DNA of 64,000 nt, from positions 6,424,679 through 6,488,678 of the forward strand of contig NC_081337.1 in assembly GCF_022539665.2 (NCBI RefSeq). Reading direction: 5' to 3'. The DNA comes from Daphnia carinata. Taxonomy: Eukaryota; Arthropoda; Branchiopoda; Diplostraca; Daphniidae. Positions within the stretch are counted from its first letter, which is position 1; the number at the start of each line of letters is the position of its first letter. Shown piece by piece: positions 16,636 to 28,800 of this stretch. The position numbers and the translations under genes are program-made. Below the pieces are notes generated by a model. That model saw nothing but the letters and a program-made list of their open reading frames with translations. It did no database searches and was not told where the DNA came from.

Positions 16636-19600
16636 GTCAGTCGAGCCACAAATTGGCGTACGCTCTATACTTAAAAGACAAGCGAATTCCTATAGTTGCG
16701 TCCGTATCTAATTTCTTTTTATTCGCACATTAACGATGGCCCGCTCCGGCTTATTGCACGGGCCCCTTGTATTTAATGACTCAAAGAAAAAGAAAGGGGG
16801 ATAGAGAGTAGTTGCGGCATTTGACATGCACGCAGGGAGCACACGCACGTGCTGTCCTCTCGCCGTTCCTATTTTGTCGTTTCGTGTTTCTCGCTTCCTG
16901 TTCTTTTTCTTTTTTTGGTCATCTAATTTTTTTTTTTTTTTTTTACAACCGCGGCGGACCGACTCTTTCCACACGAACGACTTCCGCATGCATCGATATG
17001 TTGTATATTTCAAATTGCGCAGGCTGCCGTACCTCACGGAAGCGCATAACGCGCTGTGTCGTAGCCAAAAGTCACATTCTTCTAATTCGTATTCTTGTTT
17101 TTCCTTTATTGCCTCGTATGGCTTTCCGTTTTCGTATTGAAGATAATAAGAAGTACGCTGCTGTTGCGTCTTTCAGAAGGAAAATCTCTTGAATACCCAT
17201 CGAGGCTGCAGAGCGAACGGATGGTGCATCGGGATTAGTGATTGCAAAAAAGGAGGTGAAACCCAAGTTGCAGTAAAATAAGACGGATAAGAAGTTCTGT
17301 GAGGCTTATAAAATATGGAAAGAAGGAAAAGCCGAAAGGAAATAAAGATGTAGAGAAAATGCCGCGGGTGGAGCGAAAATGAAATATAACGTAAAAAGGG
17401 AAAAAGACGCAAACTTTGCGCAATGGTCTCAACATGTGTCCGTTCCCTCCGCATCATTAGGCTATGGTGCGTATATACGTACGTGTTTTAACGTCGCCTC
17501 TAACTCCCGCAAAATGAACTTCCGTGGAAAAAAAAACAAACACACAAAGAGTTGAGACGTTCCGGCCATCTGTGTCCGCTTTGCGCGCTCGCGCACTCAA
17601 TCAGCTTCAAAAAACCGCTGAGCTTACATCGTACTATGTACTGCTGCTAGGTCTAGGGTATTCCATTGCACCCGTAAATTATTTTTGATGCTATTTCTTG
17701 GTCGTTTGTTTCTTTTTCTTTTCTTTTTTTTATCCGAAAGAAAAAGAAAAATGTTGTTTTGCGGCTTTGTATTGTTTCCCCGTACTCAAGGCTATCTGCG
17801 GTCGGAAATTAAGAAAGAAAATCATTTAACTACACAACATTTATTGATGGTACTACGTGTGGCTATACGCAGAGGCTGTTTTTAGCGAGAAGACGAGCAT
17901 TTTTTTTTTTATTTTTCGAGCCAAGCTTGAAAAGGTTTTGAGAAAACGTTCCAAAATTCCGGTCGTTGTTCCCTGAGCTCTTTTTTGGGGGGGCTCTCGC
18001 TTCTTTACGATGGGGAAACCAAGAAAAGAAGAAGAATTTTTATAGGTACCTTGAACTTGATACTTCCCGTTTGGGCATGGATTATCTTTTTTGTTAACGG
18101 CTCGTATTCTTTTTTTTTTTTTTTTTTCTTTTCTTTTCAAACTCATGTCATCTAGTGTTGATTGGTGTTGAGTGAAATGTTAGGAACCCCCCGTGAAGGA
18201 CGTAAGTAGGTTGTTGCTACATCTTATTATTTCGTTTTTTATCTTTCGGCAAGTGTTTCGTACCTTTTACCTCGTCTCGTTTGAGACCTGCACCAGGTGT
18301 TGAAAGGCAGCGAACAATTTTTGAGCTAGAAAAACAAAAAATAGCACAACAGTAAACGCCAAAAGCTGCAATAAGAATCACCTTATCTATAGTTTATTAG
18401 ATAACGTCGCCGTAACAGCTTGCGTTCAAAACGTCCCACGCATTTCCAAACGACGAATGACCGATAAACATAAAGTTTTCGATTGCTTAACGGTTGGCTG
18501 ATTCTACCCTTCTTCTACATTTCCCGTTGGATGACCAACGGTAGCCGGAGAAAGGAACTCTCTGCATATAACAATAGCAGAATCAACGATGAGCTTCGCC
18601 GTTCCGTACAGTTTTTTTTTTTTTTACTTGTTGTTGGTTGGTTGGTCAACAGTCTTATGTTTGTGATGGATTCGTATCCCACCGAAGAATCTCGCATAGG
18701 AAAGGAAAGGAAAAATTCCGTCAGCCACAAAAGATGACGATACGCTTCAAGTGCGTGAATACATACTGTATATCTATATATTTTTTATTTTTTTTACGTT
18801 GTTGATATGCATAGATACGCCCCTTTCTCACTCTGCATGCGGCTGGGAAAAAGGAAGGCGACAACCGGAGGAAGAATAAGGGGACAAACAACCGCCGTCA
18901 CCGCTTCTTTTCTCTCCGCGTTATTTCTCTCTCATGTTTCTTTCCGCAACCAAGAATTATAGGTAGACACATTGCTAGCGGCTTTGCGTAGTTTTTGATG
19001 CTGGTGGGAAACGAGGCAAAAGGAGAAAAGAACATCATCGGAACGAAAGTCTTATCTGATCTCATCGTTTCAATTTTTTTGTTGCATTTTCTTTTTCTTT
19101 TCCTCCCGTGGAAAAAAAAAAAAGAAAAAAAAAACTCTGACGCCAGCACAAGTGTACACACTCTCTCTTATAGTGCGCCCGCTTTTAACTGTGTCCGTTT
19201 CACTGAAAAACACGGAGCCGACAAAAGTATAACGAGGTGAGCCCCACCATATACAGAGAGAGTTGTTGTCGTTACCCGCATCGACTTCCATTAATGGTAA
19301 CGTGTACACCACAGCACGAAAAACGGCGGTAACCTTTTTAAACTGACTTTTACTACAATGGATTGCGCTTCGTCTCAATTTTTTGTTTTGTTTCGTTATG
19401 TCTTTTTTGTTAAACAGTGGGGAGGCTAAAGGTTGTGTTGTACAATTCCGGCATGATCGTCTGAAAAAAAAAAAAAAAAGCACATGCGTACATACACAGC
19501 AGACAGACAGGCACTCTGTTCTTTAGTGAAGAGGTCAGCATTCAATCAAAGCGGTCTTTCTTTAACCGTGACCCTTGTCATTCATCACAATGTCAGGATG

Positions 19601-22600
19601 TAGGAAAACGAAACGCACAAGCGACGATGATGGAAAACGAACGGGTTCGTCCGGCGACTCGTCGAAATACATTCGTTTCCTTTATTTCTTTTAGAAATTA
19701 TACGATTAACTGGTTTGCTTTCGAGTGGACAAAGGAAAATAGAATGACTCAAGTGCAAGGAGAGGCAAGCGCGTGAGTGTCGAATAGTACGACGATAATG
19801 CTGGTATCAATTCAAATTAGACACCCTTTCTTGCTTGTCCTTTTGTTTAGCGACCGTGCGACAAGCGTTCACATTTGGCTTCAGGTTCTGAGTTTTCGGC
19901 AGTTATTTTGCAAGAGCTTTTGGAATTCCAGAAGATTAGACTTTGTTTTTACTCATTCGTCACTAAAGGTTAGCAGAGAAACGTCTTTTCTTTTTGCATT
20001 ATCTGATAAAAACGAGTTCGGTTTTACGGTCAATTGAACTTGCATTCGCTTGGGCTAATCAGACTTAACCGGAGTGCGTTGCTTATTCTGTTGTCTGTCA
20101 CTGATTTGGCTTCATCCGCTAGCCTTCGTGATAATTACGCAAGCAGGAAAGTCTTTGTCAAAAGTTATCCTTATTGTCGATCTATTCAGACATGCAAATA
20201 GGACCTTTAGATGTCCTCTTCATTATTCTTCAAAATGAATACTTCCCAGGAAATCCTAATGGGCGTACGGTTCCATAATTAAAATGCTAACATGATACTA
20301 AACAGCTGATGAGTATCTTTATACGTGTTTTTTTTTACAGTAAGAAAAACATTTGAATTTATCAGGACTGCCCGTTTGGTTTCGAGTTTTGAAATGTGGC
20401 AAATCGAAACAATTCTGTGGGTGCATTGTTTGCGACCCAGCCTTTAGTTATCATTTGGACATCGGGGCAGATTTTGCATACCTTTCGCCCGTCGTCCTTG
20501 GCTGACTTGAGGGAAAGACGCAAAACCCGAAACATGTCGATTAAATGGTGTCAAATAAGAAACGTTGATGTGAAAAAGAAAAATGAAAAAAAAAATTCCT
20601 CCATGCATTTGGTTTCACAATTTTTATTATTATTACATTTTTTTTTTCAAATGTTGACAACTCAATTAAAAAAACAGCGTACTGGCTGAGAACGTGAACG
20701 GAGATTTTCTCTTGGTTTCCCACCGATGCCCGTACAGTTTCATTTGTAATTCCGATGAACAATCGACTGCGTGAAACACACTTACGTGTGCTGAATCGAT
20801 TTTTGCTCGTTTCCCTCGTAAGCAGAAACAACACTAACACATCCATTAAAGACAAACAGTATTACTTATATAGTTAACTCTTGAGTCAACATTTTTAGTG
20901 ATGGCACAACAGCCATAATTCCAGACATCTCTCTCCCCTTTCTCTTCCTGGTTGGCTTTGCCCATCCATCGTTGTTGTGCGCTTCTTTGCCAGTCCAATA
21001 CATCACGTTTTGCGACTGTGTATGTCATAACCCAGCAATAAGTGTTTCACCATCTATACGTCAATTTGATGGATTCCAACTAATTGTATAACGGATGCTA
21101 TCATAGCTCACGACATAAACGTGAAAGAAAACGATCGCTAACGAGGCTTGTTTTGCTTTTTGTCACGTGCCGATGGCAAATCGGTTTGTCTTGTACTGCG
21201 GTTTTTGATGTCGATGGAGAGCGGACGAATCAGACTGAGAGAAGTATCCAATATAAATCGTCGTCGAACTGGATTTCACCTTCTTTGTTTGAATCGGTAG
21301 GAAAATGGTCACCGGCCCACATTCTATTTACAACGTTATGGCCGCCATGCGCCACTGAAGCCAATCAGCTCCGTTGAGAACCAGAAGTTGTAACAAATAA
21401 TTGTAAATAGGCAACATTCTCTCGATTCCATCGTTAACCTCAAAAGATATCGCCTTTCTTATCGGCACGTACACGCTAAACGGAAAGCTTCGCAATGACC
21501 GGCAAAAATTTCCTTTTTCTTATTACCGCTTTCGTGGGCCGTGATCGGCGAAAAAAAAAAAAAAAAGAAAAATCAGAAACGAAAATTCATCAAGGAAAAA
21601 AGATCGTATCTTTTACACGATAAAGCAGGAGTCGAAAAATGAGTTCTTAAAGCAGCTTATATCGCGTGATGAATTTCGATTAAAACCGCAAGTATATAGA
21701 TATTAGAAACTAGACTGGGGGAAACGTTGTTTACTCTTTTTCTCGCAATTTTCCTTTGATTCATTCAATTATACTTGTTGTTTTTATTACATTTTAATAG
21801 TCGACTGAGAAATTCGCCTTGAGCTTCGGCCATCCAACTCTTGTTGAGGACGCGAATCCCCCCTAATTAACAAAAGTTCCTGTCTAGCGTCAAACATTGT
21901 ATTTATGTACATACTAGTGCCATCCTGTTTTGAAATGAGCGCCAAAATGGGTGTGGCCCTGCTTGGGCTCCTCCCCATCTGGATAAGCAAAACAGACACA
22001 AAGACGGAAATTTCGGTTGTGGGATTTTGTCGGTAGAGTCGACTGTCATGGCTGCCTCCACACCCTTCACGTCCTGCGTTAGCGTCCTTCACCAGCGTCG
22101 TATTTTTAGCCACTAACTGGTTCCAATTACGTTTTACGTCGCGGAATCCAGGTTGACAAGAACCGTGACGTTGTGCCGGACGTGACTGTGCCATTGAAAC
22201 GATCGTAACGTTATCCGACGGCCAGGTAAATTGCGTTTTTTCTGCGACCTGCCGAGTGGTTCGTTTGACTTCGTAAGGTCTGTTTTTGTGCGTTGCGTAC
22301 CGAACGAAATTCGCCTTTACCAACTGAACGATGGAAACTGTTGGCCAAGCCGAATAACTCCACACCCAATTGCCCGTTCGTTTGATTTCCTATCGTAGCC
22401 GCAAGCTTTTTCATTTTTGTTTTCTTTCTTTTTTTTTTCGCTCGTAATTCTTTTTGGTTGAATTAAAATTCTTTTGTGCAGTTGCTTTTGTTTTGTTTTT
22501 TTCGTAGTTCTTTTGTTTTTTGGCAGAATTTTTTTTTTTCTTTTGGCTTTTGTTTAAAAAATGTTTCATTTTTCGTTCATTTTTCGTTAACCAGCGCTTT

Positions 22601-23136
22601 GTTTGAGTGGGTCCTGTGCTATTTTAGAATTCGTTATTCTCGTTTTGTGTTGGCCAACAACAGTGCAATTTCATTTTTCTTTTCTTGACAGACCAATAAT
22701 AGTGTCTCGTTCCCCCCGTCCTCCTCCCATCTATTGTCGAAAAGCGCCTACTCCCGAAGTGGAAAAGAAACAACTTATAAAGAACCATTGCATCTCAAAT
22801 CTTAATCCTCCCAGCCAAAGCTCTTTTATCCTTACGTGTCATTAGTTATGGAAGTTGCTGAATCACCGTTTTGTTGTTACCACCTCTTCGTCGTAACCTC
22901 TTGAACTCCCGACGCCAGCATTTTCTCAATTCAACCTGCTATTCTTTTATTTTGTATTCTCTTTTTTAAAGCTTTGCCTTTCGAAAAAAAAAAAAAAAAA
23001 GATTTACTGTTGCCAAATCTTTCTTTCATATCTTTCCCTTCCGGCCAATCCTTAAAATTTTTCTTTTGTCTTCGCCAGTCTCTACCCTGTGTCTCTCATT
23101 CCTCCCACCAACTATTTCCTTTATCGATAAAAATCA
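16636..23136. other. Long intron interval; no supported gene
   Basis: This lies between candidate first exon B and the nested two-exon gene. Long T and A runs are common. The largest unexplained ORF is a 192-codon minus-strand frame at 21787-22365 with no recognised domain. The segment just before 23137 is T-rich and probably includes the nested gene's promoter or 5' UTR. Confidence 0.5.
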
Positions 23137-23196
23137 TTGCCGGGAGGTTACTGGATGCGAATCAACATTGCGGAAGCAGCAAAAAAAAAAATAAAA

Positions 23197-24666
23197 ATGG
23201 AAAACGATGGCGGGCATTCGAGTTCAGACGTCGAGGGTCAAGACGTCGTTGATGTCGATGACGACGTCGCTTCGGCAAGCGACTCGGAGCTTTCTGTAGC
23301 TTCGTCGAGTCATCGCCATCCGATTGCGGTTACCCAACCAAAAACGACAGAGGCGATCGATACGAAACGGTCAAACACAACGGAAACCACGAACAAAAAG
23401 AAGACGCCGACGAGGAAGACAGTGAAACGGACTGCCAAGAAAAAAAAGTTGACAACTGCTGGCGAAATGGCGACAAGTCACGCCGAGGCCGAAACAGCCG
23501 GCGATAGCGGCTCAAGCAGCTGCGGATTGGAGGCGAGCGTGGAACAGGTGGCGGAGCGATTCGCCCAGGGCTGCGAATGTCGCGACGGTGAATCTTGTTT
23601 CACCAACATCAACCCAGAGTCAGCCTACCGGCACCGGCTCAACATAGCCGAACTGACACGTAGCGAGCACGACATGTACCTCATGGGCGTCACCATGGCT
23701 TCCCTCTCCAATCCGGAAGAAACGGCTCGCAGAACCGAGCGGAAGCGATTACACACCCAATATGTCTTCCAGGTATGTAATCGGAAATAGTTGGACACAA
23801 CTATACATCCATTCCGCACTACATCAAAAACCACAGAACACAACCAAAACAAAAAAAAAAAAAAAAAAAAAATGGCCCTCTAGCTAAAAACTCAACCAAG
23901 GTCGCTTCGAGTTTAGGCTGACCATCAGGTTGTTGTTCATGTTGATTGAGTTTGTAACGGCGTCTTTTTTTTTTTTTTGTTTTCCTTCTTTCCTGGTTAT
24001 TTTCTTGATTGTCGATAACGATAGGGTAAAAAGATCTGTCTGGAGGCGTTCTTGTACTTGGAGAACTGCACGCAATACCAACTGAAGCGGATACGCAAGC
24101 ACATTATGACTCACGGAGTGACACCTCGCGTGCACGGCAATCACGGCAAGAGGCCGCATAACCGATTTTCGCTGGACATTTACCAGCAGGCGACCGCCTT
24201 CTTACAGAGCTACGTCCAACGTGCCCACAACAACCAGTTAACCCGAAATCAGCAACAATCGTCCACCACAGCTGGATGGCCGTCCTCTTCCTTATCTAAA
24301 GCGAAAGGCAAAGAGCGTTCAAGCGCTGCTATCGTACTCCCTCCCGACATCACTTGCAAGACGGTCCATTCCTCTTACAAAGAGTACATGGAACATTTCG
24401 AGCCCGGTACCAAATGGCTGGGCTATTCCACCTTTCGTCACTTTATGAAACGCCAATTCCCGCTGGTGAAATTCAGCAGTCCAGTGGCCATTCCTTCGGG
24501 TTCTGAACTCCTCCATGGTGGGCCTTCCAGTTCTTCTGTTTCGAAAAACCTGCAACAACCACCGCCAGTCGTCAGCACTGACCGTGTTGTTGTTGTTGAG
24601 GAAGCCTCTGTCGGTTGCCAGAAGGTTTCACCAGCGTCAGCGCCTGCGCTAAGAAACTCCACCTAG
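23197..24666 (+). CDS. Nested two-exon gene of an uncharacterised eukaryotic family
   Basis: Exon 1 is 23197-23772 and exon 2 is 24025-24666 (TAG), joined in phase 0 with a GTATGT donor and a GATAG acceptor. The ATG at 23197 has a good AAAAATGG context; in-frame ATGs at 23137 and 23155 would add up to 20 residues. The N-terminus is acidic/serine-rich, followed by a Lys/Thr-rich basic stretch (KKKTPTRKTVKRTAKKKK, likely nuclear localisation). Then comes a conserved-looking domain with CECRDGESC, GKKICLEAFLYLEN and PRVHGNHGKRPHN. Proteins with the pattern Q-G-x-x-C-x-x-A-F ... P-R-x-H-G-N-x-G-(R/K)-x-P-H-N followed by Y-S-T-F recur in many invertebrates and fish as uncharacterised proteins (recollection, not searched). 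The longer relatives I recall continue past this point with a cysteine motif; this copy stops after about 470 residues. Function unknown. Confidence 0.75.
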
Positions 24667-25843
24667 TCCAGTTGGGTTCTCTGGTTTGCGCTGCAAACTC
24701 GGTCGACTTCTTTCGGATCGATGAAGCTTCCGAGATGGCGTTGCTGTAGATTTTGTGTTTATATCCCTCCTCTTCTTATTCGACTACCAACACTGGCGTG
24801 CTTATTTGCCCGCGTTCCGAATCTTGCCCCTGCCTACTTGCCCACTGCATTCTGTTTACCATCTTCCTCCGGCTCGGAACTCCACATCTGTCGTTACCAC
24901 CATCGCTACAACTCTCATCGATTGGTTTTCAGAAAATTTACAAACGCGCAGTTTCTTTTTGATTTTGATCACGTCCTGGAATTTTTCATCGCTTTTCTTG
25001 TGTCCGATCTTTGTAAGTCCCTAAGTAAGTGTGTGTGCCGATGTACCAGATTTTCTGCCATGAACTCGAGGACATGGGTAATTCCTTGCACAACTCCTTT
25101 ATTTGGTTATTCTTTTTATTGTTTGATTTAGTTTGATTCTGTTTTTTGTTTTTTTTGGGGGGAACGTTTTTCTGTTTGCATAGCTGGTTGAGGTGAGATC
25201 GTCTCTTGTGATGTGTACTCAACTTCCTTGAGCGGGAAACCTTTTCTTTTATTTGATTCCTAGTTGTACACTACTGTTATCTTATCCGACGGACCGGAAC
25301 ATGCTGGTAGGCATTATTGATCTATGGGATCTCTCGTTCTTTTAACGGAAGCGCAATAATTTCTGTTGTCAGATACGATACAAACATTCATGTCGAGCGG
25401 TCGACTTCGTGGCGGTGTCCCAAATCTCTTCGTATCGATTCGGTTTGTGGCAAATCATTCGCCTCGAATGTGTCAATTTCTGTTTTAATTTGATAAGCAC
25501 ACTTTAATGATTGAAATCAAATGTCGTCAGACAGGATATACTAAGTAAACTAAGACCGCATTTCCCCCGTTTATTTGTTACAATCGCGGGATGTTTGTTT
25601 TTTTTTTTTTTTTTTTTTTTCTCTTGATAGTTTGTAGCGCGAGCGGAAGTTTATGGCGTACATTTTGCGGCGATTTATTTTCATTTGCGTGAGTGAGTGG
25701 ACCGTTTGCCACTTGGGAATCTGAACGGTAGTTGAGTCGAAATACTTGGCAAGTTTGTTAGACGCTGAGCTTTCATCCGAGTGGTACTAACACGAGAATT
25801 TCCTTGTAGTAAGGCCAGTCCTAAAAAAAAAAAAAAAAGTGAG
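24667..25843. other. 3' UTR of the nested gene and upstream region of RhoGEF first exon C
   Basis: No coding exon is recognised. The interval holds the nested gene's presumed 3' UTR and a T-run near 25599-25620. It is the likely promoter region of the short RhoGEF isoform starting at 25844. Confidence 0.45.
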
Positions 25844-28800
25844 ATGCAGGCAACCGCAGATGTGTCAGCCTACGACGAGGAAAGCGAGAGAGATCTTCAA
25901 GCTCTGCAGAATCACGCGCCGGGTAGCGGTAACGAGACGGAAGAAGTGAAAAAAAAAATGATCATGGAAAGCTCAGAATGGAAATTGGAAAGAGATGGTA
26001 CTTAGGCACCACTCCCGAAGAAAGGGGCCCTTTCTCTTTATCATTTCCGACGTCATTGGGTTACTCCCATTTGTCCGTACATTGTCGTGATGCCAAAGAT
26101 CACGGACACAACAGCCATTGACCTCTTTTCTTGTTTTTTATTCATTCAATTTTTTTGGCGAAGTTTTTCCATTTTGTTTGATTTCTTGTGACCGTAATTA
26201 CCACCACATCTTTCCATTCGTTAGGGTTTTATCCATTTCCTCGACAGCCACCGTTGTAACCTCGCCGTTCTTCTTTTTTTTTTTTTTTTTGTATCAGTCA
26301 CTTGACTCGCGGCTCTGATGTTAGTGGTATTGATCGCTGACGGGCGTCGACCTAACGGTGAATGATATTACTTTGCGTCTTTTTAATTTTAAAAGAAAAA
26401 AAAAACGAAGTAGGAAAAATACTTTATAAAGTGAATCCCAGAAGGCGTCTCCACCTTTATCTTCATCTACTTACCACCTTTTTTTTTTCATCCGAATTTT
26501 TGATGGTATTTTAATTCAGTGATCGATCTCTTTCTTTTTTACGACGAAAACAACAACTCAAAGTATTCCGTACAGTGTATCTTCACCCATTTTATATGCA
26601 TGTATACAGTCCAACGTGTGTAGCGGGGAACAGCAGCCGTCGTCGTGTCTGACGCGAAACACACATTCCCTCCCCCCTTTAGGGCTTTAAACATTTATTT
26701 TTTATTTTTTTTGGAACAGGTTTTCTCCTTTTATTCTCTGTTTTTCGGTGTGTACGTGAAGGGAGCGCCGCACGGCGTATACGTATTCTTCGTTTTTACG
26801 AAGAGGGGATGCTAAGCATGTCTCTTCTAGCTCTCGGCACTGGCATTTTAGCTTTTTAGTTATTCTTAGCCGACTTCATATCGGGCCCTAGTGAGGAGCT
26901 AAAGAAAGAGGAGAGATACTAAAGGTAAAAACCGAGCGAGAGGGGGGGGGGGGGGGGGGTCCGTAGGTTTTCCATTATTATTCTCCAAATGCTGGTCGGT
27001 AGAACGTGCTGGACTAGTCGAGCGTGATCGTTCGCGGTTGACGGCCGCATTTTATTTTTTTTTTTCAGAGGAGTGCTGCTGCTTTATTGAAGTGCGATTC
27101 AGCTCATGATATTTTGAGGCCTCTTGTTTTATTTTGTGTGTGTGTGTGTGTGTGGGCAGTTATGGATCGATTGTGATGCTCACTGTGTTGGGCCATTTTC
27201 GTTCTTTTTTTTTAGATGATGTTATGGAGCACATCGACGGCGCCGTCAAAGTCAGCGAGATCACCGAACTTCTTCGGGCCGAATACGGCATCGTGACCGG
27301 TGAGACCTGTACAACTTCTCGCGTGTCTACCTGAATTTTGTCTTGATACCTGCCATACTTCATCCATTCTCTGGTGCTTGTCCTTCTATTGTTTCGTGAT
27401 TATCGCTACCATATTTAGTCATGAAACGACCAGTCTACCAACCAACGCCCTTCTTTTTTTCCCGCGGTTGTAATGAATAGTTTATTTGGACGCTTCATTC
27501 ATTAACTATACAGTTAAACACGAGGGAGTTTGAAAACGAACACACACACAAAAAAAAAGTGGGTGGAAAAACGAGTAGATACTGAAATGTTGTTGACTCG
27601 TTCCGACCCAGTTCGTGTTCAGTTCACGTTATTACCTTGACATTGTGCACGTGTATTTTTTTTCTTTTGTGCATCTAAAAAAAAAAAAAAAAAAAAAAAA
27701 AACAGGTGGACGCTCCAGAGAGGGCCGGCCAATCATCACATTCCCGGACAGGTGCAACTTTGCCACCCTCACCGAAGATAATTACAGGAAGTTGATTGTT
27801 TACCTGACCTCGGTGCCAGCGTAAGTTCAACCCTGAACCAATCTGCAGAACAACCGTTGTTCCCTTTTTACAGACTTACTAGATTTATTTCAATCGTTAT
27901 CTTTAATTTCTTTTTTTTCTTTTCTCTTTAATTTTTGTTTATTTGAAACTCGTGCCGGTTCAAATCGACTTCGGCTCCCATAATACGTCGCCTTCTTCAT
28001 TCGACGTCGTTGGCGGTTTTTTATTTGTTGCTCTTGTCCGATGCTATTTACCCGTATCCAGGTTACACGATGCGGATTTGGGTTACGTTCTCATCGTCGA
28101 CCGTCGTTCGGATCGCTGGAACGCTGTCAAAGCCACTCTGTTGCGGCTTTCGGTATGTTATTGTGCCATTGTCAAACCTATACCCATCTCCTTTTGTCGC
28201 ATTCTTTTACATTGTACAAGTACGCTACACTCTTTCGTGCATGTCTCATTGACGTTTGGTCCATTCTTCCTGTGTGTGGAGATTATCAAAACATTGCGTC
28301 GTCTCTTACGTGACAATTCAATGACGCCCTTTTTTTAAATGCTTCGCTTCATGAACTTCAATTTGAGAGATTTGAATTTGTTTTCTTTGTCATATTTTTT
28401 TTTTTTTCCTATTTGGGGTTTGATGATATGTTGTCGTTCTTTGCAGAATTTCTTTCCCGGGTTGATTGCCGTCGTTTACGTCCTCCGGCCGTCTGGCCTC
28501 CTCCAAAAGGCCATTTCCGAAGTCAGCAATAAATTTTTCCGTGAAGATTTCAAATTCAAAGTACGCGCTCCACCTTATCATAACTGTAGATTATATACAT
28601 CTGTTGTTGCGTTTTGTCTTGGCAGATGGTACTTACGTCGGAACCACTACTATTATATAACTCGTTCTAATCGGCTATGATGTCATCATGTTTTTTTTTT
28701 TCTTTTTTTGTCTTCCTCCTTTATTTTGCGTTCTAGGTGGTCGTTTGCAGCTGCCTGGACGAGTTGCACCAGCGGATCGATGCTAGTCAGTTGACGACCG

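Noticed and set aside
21787-22365. 192-codon minus-strand ORF in the RhoGEF intron
   Set aside because: The longest unexplained intronic ORF with fairly protein-like composition, but no recognisable domain, signal or splice partner.
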